Shown: piece after piece, positions 39,797 to 48,790 of the stretch
How the letters are laid out: each line of letters begins with the position of its first letter
Numbering within the stretch: the stretch's first letter is position 1
NCBI RefSeq assembly: GCF_900187375.1
Contig: NZ_FYEW01000003.1
Coordinates: 310,001-374,000 of the forward strand
Length of the DNA stretch: 64,000 bases
Direction: 5' to 3'
From: Hymenobacter gelipurpurascens
GTDB lineage: Bacteria > Bacteroidota > Bacteroidia > Cytophagales > Hymenobacteraceae
Made by a program: the position numbers and the translations under genes
The notes under the pieces: model-generated
The model's database searches: none
Told to the model about the DNA's origin: nothing
What the model saw: the letters and a program-made list of their open reading frames with translations, nothing else

Positions 39797-40543
39797 ATGG
39801 CCGCTCGGTCCGAGATAGATTCCCAGAATATTCCCGCGCACGTAGCCGTCATTATGGACGGTAATGGCCGATGGGCCAAGCAGAAAGGCGGTTTACGCAT
39901 CTTTGGGCACCAGAATGCCATTACGGCCGTTCGGGAAACCGTAGAAGCTGCCGCTGAGGTTGGTGTGCGCTTCCTGACGTTGTATGCTTTCTCTACTGAG
40001 AACTGGGCTCGTCCCGCTCATGAAGTGATGGCCTTGATGCAGTTGCTCGTGCACACCATACGGCAGGAGACGCCTACTCTGCTTAAAAATAAAGTTCGTT
40101 TGCAGGCTATAGGCCAGATTGAGAATCTGCCTGCTTCCTGCCAGCGAGAACTGGCCGAGGCAATTGAGCTGACAAAAGCCGGTGACCGGATGACGTTGGT
40201 GTTGGCCCTAAGCTATAGTGGCCGTTGGGACCTCACACACGCAGCGCAACAGTTGGCCACCGATGTAGCCGCCGGGCGCTTGGAGCCCTCTGCTATTACG
40301 GAGCAAACCCTGGCTGGTTACTTATCTACCAAAGGCATTCCCGACCCAGAGCTGCTCATTCGCACAAGTGGAGAGCAGCGCATCAGTAACTTCTTGCTGT
40401 GGCAACTGGCTTACACCGAACTCTATATCACCGATTTGCTGTGGCCTGATTTCCGGCGTGAGCATTTCTACGACGCCCTGCGGGCTTACCAGCAGCGGGA
40501 GCGGCGTTTCGGCAAAACCAGTGAGCAGCTAACCGTTTCGTAA
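39797..40543 (+). CDS. uppS: Isoprenyl transferase (undecaprenyl pyrophosphate synthase)
   Basis: 248 residues. Makes the C55 lipid carrier for peptidoglycan and other glycans by cis-prenyl addition. Motifs: AVIMDGNGRWAKQKGGLRIF with the catalytic Asp, GHQNAITAVRETVEAAAEVG, LTLYAFSTENWARP, and LALSYSGRWDL. GIPDPELLIRTSGEQRISNF and LLWQLAYTELYITDLLWPDF are the conserved C-terminal blocks. Length is usual. bamA starts 9 bp behind its stop. The start ATG at 39797 fits the family; MAARSEIDSQNIPAHV precedes the first strand. Confidence 0.97.
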   Translation: MAARSEIDSQNIPAHVAVIMDGNGRWAKQKGGLRIFGHQNAITAVRETVEAAAEVGVRFLTLYAFSTENWARPAHEVMALMQLLVHTIRQETPTLLKNKVRLQAIGQIENLPASCQRELAEAIELTKAGDRMTLVLALSYSGRWDLTHAAQQLATDVAAGRLEPSAITEQTLAGYLSTKGIPDPELLIRTSGEQRISNFLLWQLAYTELYITDLLWPDFRREHFYDALRAYQQRERRFGKTSEQLTVS

Positions 40544-40552
40544 TTGCAGAAA

Positions 40553-43072
40553 ATGAGTTCTTCCTATCATAAAGCTTTCCAGGTACTCGCTATAACCTTA
40601 TCGTTGGGGGTAGCTGCCAGCGAAGCTGCCTTGGCTCAAACGGTGCCAGCAGCAACCTCTGGCCAGGAGCCCCAGCGTTATACATTGGGGGGAATTACAA
40701 TTAGTGGTGCCCGATACCTCGATTCCAACACGCTAATCGGACTGACGGGCTTGAAAATCGGCGACCCTATCACAATTCCTGGCGAGGAAGTCGGCAAAGC
40801 TATCCGGAAACTCTGGGACCAAGGAATTCTAGGGGACGTCAGCGTGAGCGTTGATCATTTTGAAGGTTCCAAAGTATTCCTGGACTTCAACCTGAAGGAG
40901 CGCCCGCGCCTGTCGAAGTTTGATTTCACAGGCATTGGCAAGAGCCAAGCCGACGAGCTGAAGAATAAGATCAAGCTTATTCGGGGCAAGGTGGTGACGG
41001 ATGCGTTGCTCAGCAACACCAAGGCGCAGGTGCGGAAGTTCTACACCAACAAGGGCTTCCTGGATACAAAAGTGAACATCGTGCAAGTGCCCGATTCTTC
41101 ACTTTCCAACAGTGTGTCGCTCAACATCAGCGTCGACAAAGGTGATAAAGTTCGCATCCACGATATCGTGTTTGAAGGCAACGAGGCGTTCAAAGACGGT
41201 GCCCTGAAAGGCAAGTTCAAGAAGACGAAGGAGAAGAAATTTCCCAAAATCCTGAACTCCGGCAAATTCCAGCGCACAGAGTTTGAGGAGGATAAGAAGA
41301 AGCTGATTGATTTCTACAACGCGCAGGGCTACCGCGATGCTGTAGTGGTATCAGACTCCCTCTCCAGAGATCAGAAAGGTCTGATCCTGACGGTGCGCGT
41401 GGATGAAGGACCGAAATACTACTTCCGTAACATTACCTGGAACGGCAATTACCTCTATGACGATAAGACACTGGCTTCGGTGCTGGCTATCAAAGAAGGC
41501 AGTGTTTACAGCAAAGAGACGCTGGATAAGCGCCTAAACTACAACCCAACTGGCCAAGACGTAACCTCGCTCTACATGAACGATGGGTATCTGTTCTTCC
41601 AGATTGAGCCGGTAGAGACAAAGGTGGAAGGCGACTCGATTGATATCGAGATGCGCATTACGGAAGGTGTGCAGGCGCGGGTTAAGGAGATTAACATTGC
41701 CGGAAACACCAAGACTTCCGACCATGTAGTGCGTCGGGCATTGTATACGTTGCCCGGCGATAAATTCAGCCGCGAGCAGCTCATTCGTTCCCAGCGCGAA
41801 CTGGCCACACTAGGGTATTTTGACCCCGAGAAAATCGGGATGAACCCTGTGCCCAACCAAGCAGATGGAACTGTTGATATCAACTACACGGTAGAAGAGA
41901 AGCCTTCTGATCAGATTACGCTTTCGGGCGGTTGGGGCGGCTACGCTGGCTTTATCGGTACCGTAGGCCTGGTATTCAACAACTTCTCGCTGCGCAAAGC
42001 CAGCAGCCTCCGCAACTGGACGCCGGTGCCCGCCGGTGATGGGCAGCGCCTCTCGTTGAACGTGCAGGCGAATGGCCTACAGTATCAGGCCTATTCGTTC
42101 TCCTTCACGGAACCGTGGCTGGGTGGCCGCAAGCCAAACTCTTTCTCTTTCAGCCTGAACAAGAGCATCCAGCGTCTGGGCACCAACTTCGACCCCAAAA
42201 CAGGGCAGTCGATCAAGGTAAACAGCGCATCTGTAAGCCTAGGCCGCCGTCTGCGCTGGCCCGATGACTACTTTACGCTCAGTAATTCGCTGTCGTATAG
42301 CCAGTACAAGCTTCAGAACTACAACATCTTCGAGAACTTCACGAACGGCAACGCGAACAACTTCACGTTCAACACCACGTTGTCGCGCAACAGTATCGAC
42401 AACCCGACCTTCACCCGTCGGGGCTCTACCTTGGCGCTGAGTGTAAACCTGACGCCGCCTTATTCCTTGTTCCCGGGCTCGCACCCGAACTTGAATGAGT
42501 GGGTAGAATTCCATAAGTGGATGTTTGATGCTTCGTGGTTCTCGCCGCTGATAGGTAAGCTGGTTCTGAACACGCGGGCACACTTTGGCTTTATCGGTAG
42601 CTACAACAGCAGCCGACAAATTGGCCCATTTGAGCGCTTTAAGTTGGGTGGTTCTGGCCTAGGCCAGGGCGGTTCGGCAAACTTCCTGGTAGGTACGGAA
42701 TATGTAGGCCTACGCGGCTACGCTGACCCCAATGACCCGGAATCTATACCTGCTTCGCAGCAGCGCTCCAATGGTGGCGTAGTGTACAACAAGTATGTAC
42801 TGGAAATGCGCTATCCGGTGAGCTTGAACCCGGCTGCAACGGTTTATGTTCTAGGCTTTGCAGAGGCAGGCAACTCTTTTGAGCGGTATACCGACTATAA
42901 CCCTTACAAGCTGTACCGTTCAGCTGGCCTAGGAGCCCGTATCTTCATGTCGGCATTTGGTTTGCTAGGCTTTGACTACGGATGGGGCTTCGACAAGGTG
43001 CCCGTTGTTTCCCCCGGTCAAAAGCAGACCATGGGACGTTTCCACTTCATCATCGGTCAGCAGATCCGTTAA
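40553..43072 (+). CDS. bamA: BamA, outer membrane protein assembly factor
   Basis: 839 residues from ATG 40553 (MSSSYHKAFQVLAI); the TTG nine bases earlier is unlikely. The signal peptide ends ALAQ. Five POTRA domains lie in about 45-470 (for example ITISGARYLDSNTLIG, IVFEGNEAFKDGALKG, VKEINIAGNTKTSDHVVRRA). The barrel fills the rest, with GGWGGYAGFIGTVGLVFNN, FSFTEPWLGGRKPNSFSFSL (the conserved 'EPW'), GLRGYADPNDPE (the VRGY-type lid motif) and a final strand FHFIIGQQIR. It inserts barrel proteins into the outer membrane. Followed by two ompH genes. Confidence 0.96.
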   Translation: MSSSYHKAFQVLAITLSLGVAASEAALAQTVPAATSGQEPQRYTLGGITISGARYLDSNTLIGLTGLKIGDPITIPGEEVGKAIRKLWDQGILGDVSVSVDHFEGSKVFLDFNLKERPRLSKFDFTGIGKSQADELKNKIKLIRGKVVTDALLSNTKAQVRKFYTNKGFLDTKVNIVQVPDSSLSNSVSLNISVDKGDKVRIHDIVFEGNEAFKDGALKGKFKKTKEKKFPKILNSGKFQRTEFEEDKKKLIDFYNAQGYRDAVVVSDSLSRDQKGLILTVRVDEGPKYYFRNITWNGNYLYDDKTLASVLAIKEGSVYSKETLDKRLNYNPTGQDVTSLYMNDGYLFFQIEPVETKVEGDSIDIEMRITEGVQARVKEINIAGNTKTSDHVVRRALYTLPGDKFSREQLIRSQRELATLGYFDPEKIGMNPVPNQADGTVDINYTVEEKPSDQITLSGGWGGYAGFIGTVGLVFNNFSLRKASSLRNWTPVPAGDGQRLSLNVQANGLQYQAYSFSFTEPWLGGRKPNSFSFSLNKSIQRLGTNFDPKTGQSIKVNSASVSLGRRLRWPDDYFTLSNSLSYSQYKLQNYNIFENFTNGNANNFTFNTTLSRNSIDNPTFTRRGSTLALSVNLTPPYSLFPGSHPNLNEWVEFHKWMFDASWFSPLIGKLVLNTRAHFGFIGSYNSSRQIGPFERFKLGGSGLGQGGSANFLVGTEYVGLRGYADPNDPESIPASQQRSNGGVVYNKYVLEMRYPVSLNPAATVYVLGFAEAGNSFERYTDYNPYKLYRSAGLGARIFMSAFGLLGFDYGWGFDKVPVVSPGQKQTMGRFHFIIGQQIR

Positions 43073-43114
43073 GCCCGACGGTATAGGCGGCCCGCTATCA
43101 ACTCCTCATTTGCT

Positions 43115-43792
43115 ATGAATAAGTTACTGACGTGGATGCTGGCTGCACTACTGCTGTGCGCTGTAGCTCCGGTGGCGCAAGCCCAGAAATTCGGATACGT
43201 AGATTCCGAATTCATTATGGGTAAAATGCCGGCCTATACACAGGCTCAACAGGAGCTGAATACACTCTCAGCAAACTGGCAGAAAGACATTGAGAGTCAG
43301 AAAAAAGACCTTGATAAGCTTTATCGGAATTATCAGGCCGAGGAAGTCGTTCTGACAGAGCCGATGAAGAAAAAACGGCAGGACGAAATCCTGAAGAAGG
43401 AGCAAGACATCAAGGCGTATCAAAACAAGATATTCGGTTTTGAAGGTCAGCTTTTCAAGAAGCGCCAAGAGCTAACCAAACCAGTGCAGGACCAGGTGTT
43501 TGAGGCTATTGAAAAAGTAGCCAAGAAAAAGCAGCTCGGAATTGTGTTTGATAAGTCGGGCGACCTGACCATGCTGTACACCAATCCTGTGCATGATTAC
43601 ACAGAGTTTGTGCTGGAAGAGCTAGGTTTGGCTTCACCGGAGCGCAACCAGCCAGCCCAGAAAGGCGCTGTGAAGTCTGTCTCGACACCACAAACTCCTG
43701 CTGGCAGCACCGATGCTGTAGCGGAGGATGCTCCGGCCCCGACCAAAACACCGACGCGCACGACTACACGGCCGGCAACTCGAAAAAATTAA
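43115..43792 (+). CDS. OmpH/Skp periplasmic chaperone, copy 1
   Basis: 225 residues. The signal peptide is MLAALLLCAVAPVAQAQ. The mature part starts KFGYVDSEFIMGKMPAYTQAQ, the Skp/OmpH beginning. Long coiled-coil helices follow (LSANWQKDIESQKKDLDKLY, KKEQDIKAYQNKIFGFEGQL), the two legs of the trimer. The core ends LGIVFDKSGDLTMLY. The last 50 residues are a disordered Pro/Thr/Arg tail. Skp holds unfolded outer-membrane proteins for BamA, which is encoded just upstream. Confidence 0.9.
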   Translation: MNKLLTWMLAALLLCAVAPVAQAQKFGYVDSEFIMGKMPAYTQAQQELNTLSANWQKDIESQKKDLDKLYRNYQAEEVVLTEPMKKKRQDEILKKEQDIKAYQNKIFGFEGQLFKKRQELTKPVQDQVFEAIEKVAKKKQLGIVFDKSGDLTMLYTNPVHDYTEFVLEELGLASPERNQPAQKGAVKSVSTPQTPAGSTDAVAEDAPAPTKTPTRTTTRPATRKN

Positions 43793-43837
43793 CTTTGTGC
43801 ATCTTAACTCTCTGACTTTCCACTTTTGATGATCACC

Positions 43838-44467
43838 ATGAACAAATTCCGCGTTGCACTGGCTGTTGCCGTTCTTACCTTCACTACGGCTACGGCTTCC
43901 ATGGCTCAGACGGCCGCACCGCTGAAAATTGGCTATACCAGCGTAGAATATGTGCTGAGCCAGATGCCCGAAAGCAAGCAGATTGAGTCGCAGCTGAAAG
44001 ACTATAGCACGCAACTGAAAAATCAGCTGGATGCCAAAGCAGCCGAATTCCGCACCAAAGGAGAGGCCTACCAAAAAGGTGCCGCTACCATGACAGAAGT
44101 AGTTCGCACCGACAAGGAGCGTGAACTACAAGGCATGCAGCAGTCTATCCAGGAGTTTCAGCAGAGTGCAGAAAACTCTCTGCAGCAGAAGCAGCAAGCC
44201 TTGCTGAAGCCTGCTCTGGATAAGCTGCAGAAAACTATTGATGCAGTGGCTGACGAAAACGGCTTCACGTACATCCTGAACTCGGATGGTGCCAGCCCAG
44301 TGCTGCTGCACGGCCCTAAGGACGGTGACGTTTCCGATCTGATTCTGAAGAAAATGGGCATCACGCCAGGTGCTGCTCAGGCAGCAGCCAAGGTAACTAC
44401 GCCTGCTGCGGCTCCAGCTTCTACCCCCGCTGCTCCCAGCAAGACCAAAACTAAAACCAAGAAGTAG
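43838..44467 (+). CDS. OmpH/Skp periplasmic chaperone, copy 2
   Basis: 209 residues from ATG 43838 (MNKFRVALAVAVLTFT); starts further up at 43826/43829 are weaker. The signal peptide ends SMAQ. LKIGYTSVEYVLSQMPESKQ, the coiled coil SQLKDYSTQLKNQLDAKAAE and LQKTIDAVADENGFTYILNS match OmpH. The tail is Ala/Pro/Thr then Lys-rich (SKTKTKTKK). It shares the layout of copy 1 but differs clearly in sequence, so the duplication is old. A short hairpin with a Tg/T-rich tail follows. Confidence 0.9.
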   Translation: MNKFRVALAVAVLTFTTATASMAQTAAPLKIGYTSVEYVLSQMPESKQIESQLKDYSTQLKNQLDAKAAEFRTKGEAYQKGAATMTEVVRTDKERELQGMQQSIQEFQQSAENSLQQKQQALLKPALDKLQKTIDAVADENGFTYILNSDGASPVLLHGPKDGDVSDLILKKMGITPGAAQAAAKVTTPAAAPASTPAAPSKTKTKTKK

Positions 44468-44493
44468 CATCTGCTGACTCTTGCTTTGCACAT

Positions 44494-44521
44494 AACAGCC
44501 GAGGCCTAGGTCTCGGCTGTT
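44494..44521 (+). terminator. Terminator behind ompH copy 2, with GGCCTA in the loop
   Basis: AACAGCCGAG (44494-44503) pairs with CTCGGCTGTT (44512-44521); the loop GCCTAGGT continues the GGCCTA hexamer. A TGTTGTTTTA tail follows. Confidence 0.7.
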
Positions 44522-44560
44522 GTTGTTTTAGTGAGACCCCAGCATTCAAGCCAGCGCCCC

Positions 44561-45631
44561 ATGATGGAGCCCGAAGAACTAGACCAACAACTTCCTCTCT
44601 TGCCCGCCCCTGACTCAGAGGGAGAAGGAGATGGGGAGGACGAACTGTACGAGCATCACCGCATCCGGGCAGACAAAAAGCAAGAGCTGCTGCGCCTAGA
44701 TAAGTTTTTGCTCAACCGCCTAGCTAATACGTCTCGCACGCGCATTCAGAATGCTATTAAAGCCGAGGCAGTTCAGGTAAACGACCGAGTGGTTAAGTCT
44801 AACTACCGCGTCAAACCCCTTGATGTGATTACCATCACGCTGCCGGAGCCGCCGCGTGAGTTCAAGGTAGTGCCGGAGCCCATGGATCTGGACATCCGGT
44901 ACGAGGATAGTGAGTTGCTCTTAGTAAACAAACCAGCGGGCTTGGTCGTACATCCGGCGTTTGGCAACTGGCAGGGTACATTGGTCAACGGACTGGCCTA
45001 CCACCTCAGCAATCTGCCTACGGGCCGCAATGGCGAAATACGCCCTGGCCTAGTACACCGGATTGATAAGGATACGTCGGGTCTGCTGGTGGTAGGGAAA
45101 TCAGAATGGGCGATGACGCACCTGTCTCAGCAGTTTTTTCATCATACAATCGAGCGCACCTACTTAGCTCTTGTATGGGGAGTGCCAAAGGAATCTACAG
45201 GCACCATTCGGGGGCATATCGGGCGCAGCCTGAAGGACCGGAAGGTGCAAGCCGTATATCCTGCTGGTGAACAAGGAAAGCATGCTGTAACGCACTACAA
45301 AGTACTGCGCTCATTCGGGACAGTATCCTTGCTCCAATGCAACCTCGAAACAGGGCGTACGCATCAAATTAGAGCGCACATGAAGCACATAGGCCACCCG
45401 TTGTTTGGCGATGCCACCTACGGAGGAGATAAGATAGTATATGGGCAACGCACTGGTGCCTATAAGGTATTTGCCGAAAAGGCGCTGGAGATAATGCCGC
45501 GCCAAGCGTTACACGCAAAATCACTCGGCTTTATTCATCCAACAACGCACGAGCAGCTACACTTCGAAGTAGAGTTGCCCGCCGACTTTGAGGCCGTTCT
45601 TGCCAAGTGGGAGCAATACGAGCAGCAATAG
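44561..45631 (+). CDS. RluA family pseudouridine synthase (RluD-like)
   Basis: 356 residues from ATG 44561 (MMEPEELDQQ); the GTG at 44531 would add only unstructured sequence. An acidic N-terminal stretch is followed by an S4 RNA-binding domain (LRLDKFLLNRLANTSRTRIQ, about 55-110) and the catalytic domain: VVHPAFGNWQGTLVNGLAYH, then GLVHRIDKDTSGLLVVGKSE with the catalytic Asp, and GRTHQIRAHMKHIGHPLFGD. These match RluA/RluC/RluD; the layout with S4 and length favours the RluD branch, which modifies 23S rRNA, but the target cannot be fixed from the sequence alone. Confidence 0.92.
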   Translation: MMEPEELDQQLPLLPAPDSEGEGDGEDELYEHHRIRADKKQELLRLDKFLLNRLANTSRTRIQNAIKAEAVQVNDRVVKSNYRVKPLDVITITLPEPPREFKVVPEPMDLDIRYEDSELLLVNKPAGLVVHPAFGNWQGTLVNGLAYHLSNLPTGRNGEIRPGLVHRIDKDTSGLLVVGKSEWAMTHLSQQFFHHTIERTYLALVWGVPKESTGTIRGHIGRSLKDRKVQAVYPAGEQGKHAVTHYKVLRSFGTVSLLQCNLETGRTHQIRAHMKHIGHPLFGDATYGGDKIVYGQRTGAYKVFAEKALEIMPRQALHAKSLGFIHPTTHEQLHFEVELPADFEAVLAKWEQYEQQ

Positions 45632-45648
45632 CTTAATGGCATACAAAC

Positions 45649-45686
45649 AAAAAAGCCCCGTTCCATCATTGGAACGGGGCTTTTTT
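45649..45686. terminator. Bidirectional rho-independent terminator
   Basis: AAAAAAGCCCCGTTCCA pairs with TGGAACGGGGCTTTTTT around a 4-nt loop. It serves the convergent rluD-like and TPR genes. Confidence 0.92.
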
Positions 45687-45696
45687 ACTAAGAGAA

Positions 45697-47322
45697 TTAC
45701 TTACGCTTTACAGGAGCTTTAGAAGCTGCTTTCGGCTTGGTAATCTCATCAACAGCTGTTTTAGCTTGGGCATCTGCCGGGTCTAAAGCCAGCACTTGCT
45801 GCCAGTAGGGGAGAGAGGCGGTCTTATCGTTCTTGGTGAAGAGATAATAAGAACCGAGGTACTTGTTTGCCTCAATCAGTCCGCTCTTGTATTTGGCCGC
45901 ATCAGCACCAGATGCTACTTCGATGTATTTCTCGTAGTACGGCTTTGCCAAGCCTTGCTTAGAGTCTTTATCGATGTTGGCATTTGCTCTGGCGCGCATC
46001 TGATAGCCCGGTACGTAGGTTGGGCGCTCCTTTACAACCAGGCCATACAAGCTGTCTGCTTGTGCATACTGCCCGTTCATCTCATAAGCCCGGCCCAAGT
46101 ATACCTTGTCAGTCAGTTCACCACCGTTAGTAGCTGCCATACGCGTTTTGTAAGTGGCAATTGCATTCGGGTAGTCTTTAGCTGCCAGGTAAGCCTGTGC
46201 CAACTCATTCTGCAGCTCTGTGGCTTTCTTGGGGTCAGCGGCAATAGCCTTCTTAATGATAGCAGCGCCTTCGCTGGTTTTGCCACCCTTGATCAGCATC
46301 TTACCGTAGTACACGTTGTCTTCGGTAATCACTTTGTTGCCAGCGCTAGCCAACTGCATGTATTTCTGCATGGCAGCCAAAGCTTCATCGTTCTTACCGG
46401 TTTCGTACAGCGAGTAAGCCCGCAGACGGTTCATGGTCAGGTCATTTGGGTTGCTGACCAACGCCTTGTCAATCTCTACCAGAGCCTCCGGATACTTCTT
46501 CGTCAAATAGAGGAAGGAAGCGTTTTTGATATCCGTAGCCGGAGATTTTTCCGCCAACGAAGAGTACTTCTGGAACTGAGCCAGTGCGTCATCGTAACGG
46601 CCCGCGAAGTAGTACGTCTCAGCCAGGTAGTTGTAGGCCGGCGCATAGTTCGGGTCAAGGCTAATAGCCTTGTCGAAGTTGGTTTTTGCTTCGTTGTACG
46701 AACGTGCCCGAACGTTCAGCTGGCCTTTGCGCACATACGCTTTCACGTTGTTGGGGTCAGCCATTGTAGCACGCTCATAGCTGTTCATGGCTTCGCCGCC
46801 ACCCTGCTCCGTCTTGAGGTAGATATCACCCCGAGCAATCATCAACGCCGGATCATCTTTGCCTTTGTTCAGCTTCTGAGCAGCATCTACATAGGTCAGC
46901 GCTTTCGTAATGTCCGTGATGTTTGATTCGGCGTAGGCCTGTGCAATCATCGTGTACACCTTGGCATCTTTGCCTTTAGATGCTTTCACGGCATTGTCAA
47001 ACTGGATTTGTGCTTCAGCCGTTTTGTTCTGGGCTAAAGCAGCGCGGCCAGCTGCAACCATAGTAACCGGATCCTTCTGATTCAGTGGGATACGATTGAA
47101 ATAGTAAGCTGCTGAGTCGGACATGTCGCGCATCTGATACAGACGGCCTAGTTCGTAATTAGACTCAACAGAGCCACCTTGCTTAAGCAACGTTGACCGG
47201 GCTTCGCTATAACGCTCCAGATCAATGGCTTTTTGAGCGGTTGAGGTATTCTGGGCAAGAGCGGCAGAGCCGGAAACAGACAAGGCAGCGAGGAGCGTTA
47301 GCTTCCAGGGCTTGAAGTTCAT
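45697..47322 (-). CDS. Tetratricopeptide repeat protein of the TonB cluster
   Basis: 541 residues from ATG 47322 (MNFKPWKLTLLAALSV). The signal peptide ends AALAQ. About twelve TPR units follow, for example GRLYQMRDMSDSAAYYFNRI, YNEAKTNFDKAISLDPNYAP, YNYLAETYYFAGRYDDALAQ and YLAAKDYPNAIATYKTRMAA. The C-terminus ends in a basic AASKAPVKRK. Exported TPR proteins bind other proteins; the partner is not visible. It lies behind the PstS-like gene on the same strand, so it is probably part of the exb/ton transcript or a co-regulated unit, a gene order I recall from other Bacteroidota. Confidence 0.85.
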   Translation of the reverse strand: MNFKPWKLTLLAALSVSGSAALAQNTSTAQKAIDLERYSEARSTLLKQGGSVESNYELGRLYQMRDMSDSAAYYFNRIPLNQKDPVTMVAAGRAALAQNKTAEAQIQFDNAVKASKGKDAKVYTMIAQAYAESNITDITKALTYVDAAQKLNKGKDDPALMIARGDIYLKTEQGGGEAMNSYERATMADPNNVKAYVRKGQLNVRARSYNEAKTNFDKAISLDPNYAPAYNYLAETYYFAGRYDDALAQFQKYSSLAEKSPATDIKNASFLYLTKKYPEALVEIDKALVSNPNDLTMNRLRAYSLYETGKNDEALAAMQKYMQLASAGNKVITEDNVYYGKMLIKGGKTSEGAAIIKKAIAADPKKATELQNELAQAYLAAKDYPNAIATYKTRMAATNGGELTDKVYLGRAYEMNGQYAQADSLYGLVVKERPTYVPGYQMRARANANIDKDSKQGLAKPYYEKYIEVASGADAAKYKSGLIEANKYLGSYYLFTKNDKTASLPYWQQVLALDPADAQAKTAVDEITKPKAASKAPVKRK

Positions 47323-47372
47323 GAGCAAGAGGTTTAGTGAAAAAGCTTGTGGAAAGGAGTGGGTAAGCAGGA

Positions 47373-48338
47373 TTACTTAGAATTTACTTCGATGAGCCGG
47401 ACTTGACCGGTTGCAGGCATCAAACCAGATTTCAACATGATAAGCTGTCCTTTGTTACCTGCTACGAAGGATGCAAAACCGGTGCCAAGTCCGGCGCGTG
47501 CCTCGCGGCTGATAACGTATAGCTCCCGACGTAGTGGATATTTTTTCTGCGCCAGGTATGCCTGATACGGCTGAACGTAATCATCTGGCCCGGAGTTAGT
47601 TGCTTTTGCGCTTACTCCTACAACCCGAATTCGCTTCCGGAATTTTTGGACAGCAGCATCGTCTCGGTCACTGATCCAATTGACACCAATGACGCCAATA
47701 GCGTTTGGATGAGTAGCAACGTATTCTATCAGCGCTGGGTTCGATTTTGAGGCAAATGCTCCTTTTGCTAAGGCAACGCCTCGCGTCACGGAGTCCTGTA
47801 CAAAACGAGCGGTGCTGGAATTGTTGTTATCAAAAACAACGGTAATATCTCCCGACTTATTCTTGCTATTGACCTGCGCCCATTGCTTTTGCTGGCCAGT
47901 GAATATCCCACGTAACTGTGGCATAGTCAGCAAAGAATCAGGATTGTTTGGATGAACAATAACGGCCACCCCGTCAACCCCCACCCGGATAGAACGGGGG
48001 GAAAGCTTAAGTCTTTCCAATACACCTCTCTCCTGCGAGGTAAGGTCGCGGGATATAACCGCTAGTCGAACGTTATCAGCCAGAAACGACTGGATTACAT
48101 TCTGTTCAGGCTGATATAAGGCTTGAATCCGGGCACTGGGGTAGAGCTTCTGAAAGGTATCTACCTGAGATTTTAAGATGGGCTCAAAAGTCTCATCTAC
48201 ACCTATACTAATGGTACCACTAGTTGGGGTGTCTGTTGGGGAAGCCGTAGTAGAGCTGTTTCCGCCATTACAGCCCGCCAGCATTCCGCCCAAAGCTAAA
48301 ATGGCGCCGGCTGCTCGGAAATTAGCGTACATCGTCAT
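47373..48338 (-). CDS. PstS-like substrate-binding lipoprotein
   Basis: 321 residues from ATG 48338 (MTMYANFRAAG). FRAAGAILALGGMLAGC is a lipoprotein signal with the Cys at about 24. The periplasmic binding fold is visible: GTISIGVDETFEPILKSQVD, RLAVISRDLTSQERGVL, GVAVIVHPNNPDSLL, LRGIFTGQQKQW and DITVVFDNNNSSTARFVQDS, close to the phosphate-binding PstS family, with Ser/Thr/Asp residues where phosphate oxygens bind. No pstC, pstA or pstB genes accompany it; instead it sits in the ExbB/ExbD/TonB cluster. It overlaps the small gene before it by 17 bp. Confidence 0.85.
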   Translation of the reverse strand: MTMYANFRAAGAILALGGMLAGCNGGNSSTTASPTDTPTSGTISIGVDETFEPILKSQVDTFQKLYPSARIQALYQPEQNVIQSFLADNVRLAVISRDLTSQERGVLERLKLSPRSIRVGVDGVAVIVHPNNPDSLLTMPQLRGIFTGQQKQWAQVNSKNKSGDITVVFDNNNSSTARFVQDSVTRGVALAKGAFASKSNPALIEYVATHPNAIGVIGVNWISDRDDAAVQKFRKRIRVVGVSAKATNSGPDDYVQPYQAYLAQKKYPLRRELYVISREARAGLGTGFASFVAGNKGQLIMLKSGLMPATGQVRLIEVNSK

Positions 48339-48576
48339 GGCGTTTTTTGAAATGTTGCTGATAGGTACGAACAAATCTAATGATTCCGTAAAGCACGAAG
48401 ACGCCTCCTAGGAGTTGACGCTTTCCAGTAGATATGGTCAACACACTGGCCGCTTCAGTCCACAGGAATACGCCTAGGCCCATGTATATGATGGCCATCA
48501 CCAGCATAAAGTAATGGGAAAAGCGCTGTTTGGAACCTGTAGCCAGACGTTCTTCAGTAGGTGTGAGATCAAGCAT
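48322..48576 (-). CDS. Small two-helix membrane protein of the TonB cluster
   Basis: 84 residues from ATG 48576 (MLDLTPTEERLATGSK). Two helices: about 23-43 (FMLVMAIIYMGLGVFLWTEA) and about 50-70 (TGKRQLLGGVFVLYGIIRFV), then a basic end (TYQQHFKKRHDDVR). The frame is open 12 codons further upstream from a TTG, but the TATGTTTG box at 48610-48617 lies over that start, so 48576 is preferred. No family recognised. Its last 17 bp overlap the PstS-like gene, which implies one transcript and coupled translation. Confidence 0.72.
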   Translation of the reverse strand: MLDLTPTEERLATGSKQRFSHYFMLVMAIIYMGLGVFLWTEAASVLTISTGKRQLLGGVFVLYGIIRFVRTYQQHFKKRHDDVR

Positions 48577-48609
48577 AAGCAAAGGCAAGGTAAACAGGAT
48601 GATATTCAA

Positions 48610-48617
48610 CAAACATA
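48610..48617 (-). promoter_or_regulatory. -7 element TATGTTTG before the small membrane protein
   Basis: The minus strand reads TATGTTTG (plus-strand CAAACATA), 33 nt before ATG 48576; it lets the PstS-like unit be transcribed apart from exbB-tonB. No -33 box at 20 nt. Confidence 0.5.
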
Positions 48618-48688
48618 ATAAAGCGTCTTTTTTGTTCGATTACGAGGATTCCCAAACGGAGTTGAGGTACAAATATTGTCATAGAAAT

Positions 48689-48732
48689 AGCACAGGGACG
48701 GCCGATTAGGCTTAATCGGCCGTCCCTGTGCT
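48689..48732. terminator. Perfect 20-bp hairpin behind the second tonB
   Basis: AGCACAGGGACGGCCGATTA (48689-48708) and its exact inverse (48713-48732) with loop GGCT. Only a weak T-run (ATTTCT) follows on the minus strand, so it may be a partial terminator. Confidence 0.75.
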
Positions 48733-48790
48733 TCTGAAAATCAATTAGATTTCGTGAATATTCTTTCTGCAACAATGGTGGCCAGTAGGC

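Noticed and set aside
45796-46926. 376-codon plus-strand frame opposite the TPR gene
   Set aside because: It is the antisense reading of a well-supported TPR gene; hydrophobic and Val/Leu-rich as expected from a mirrored helical repeat gene, with no family match.
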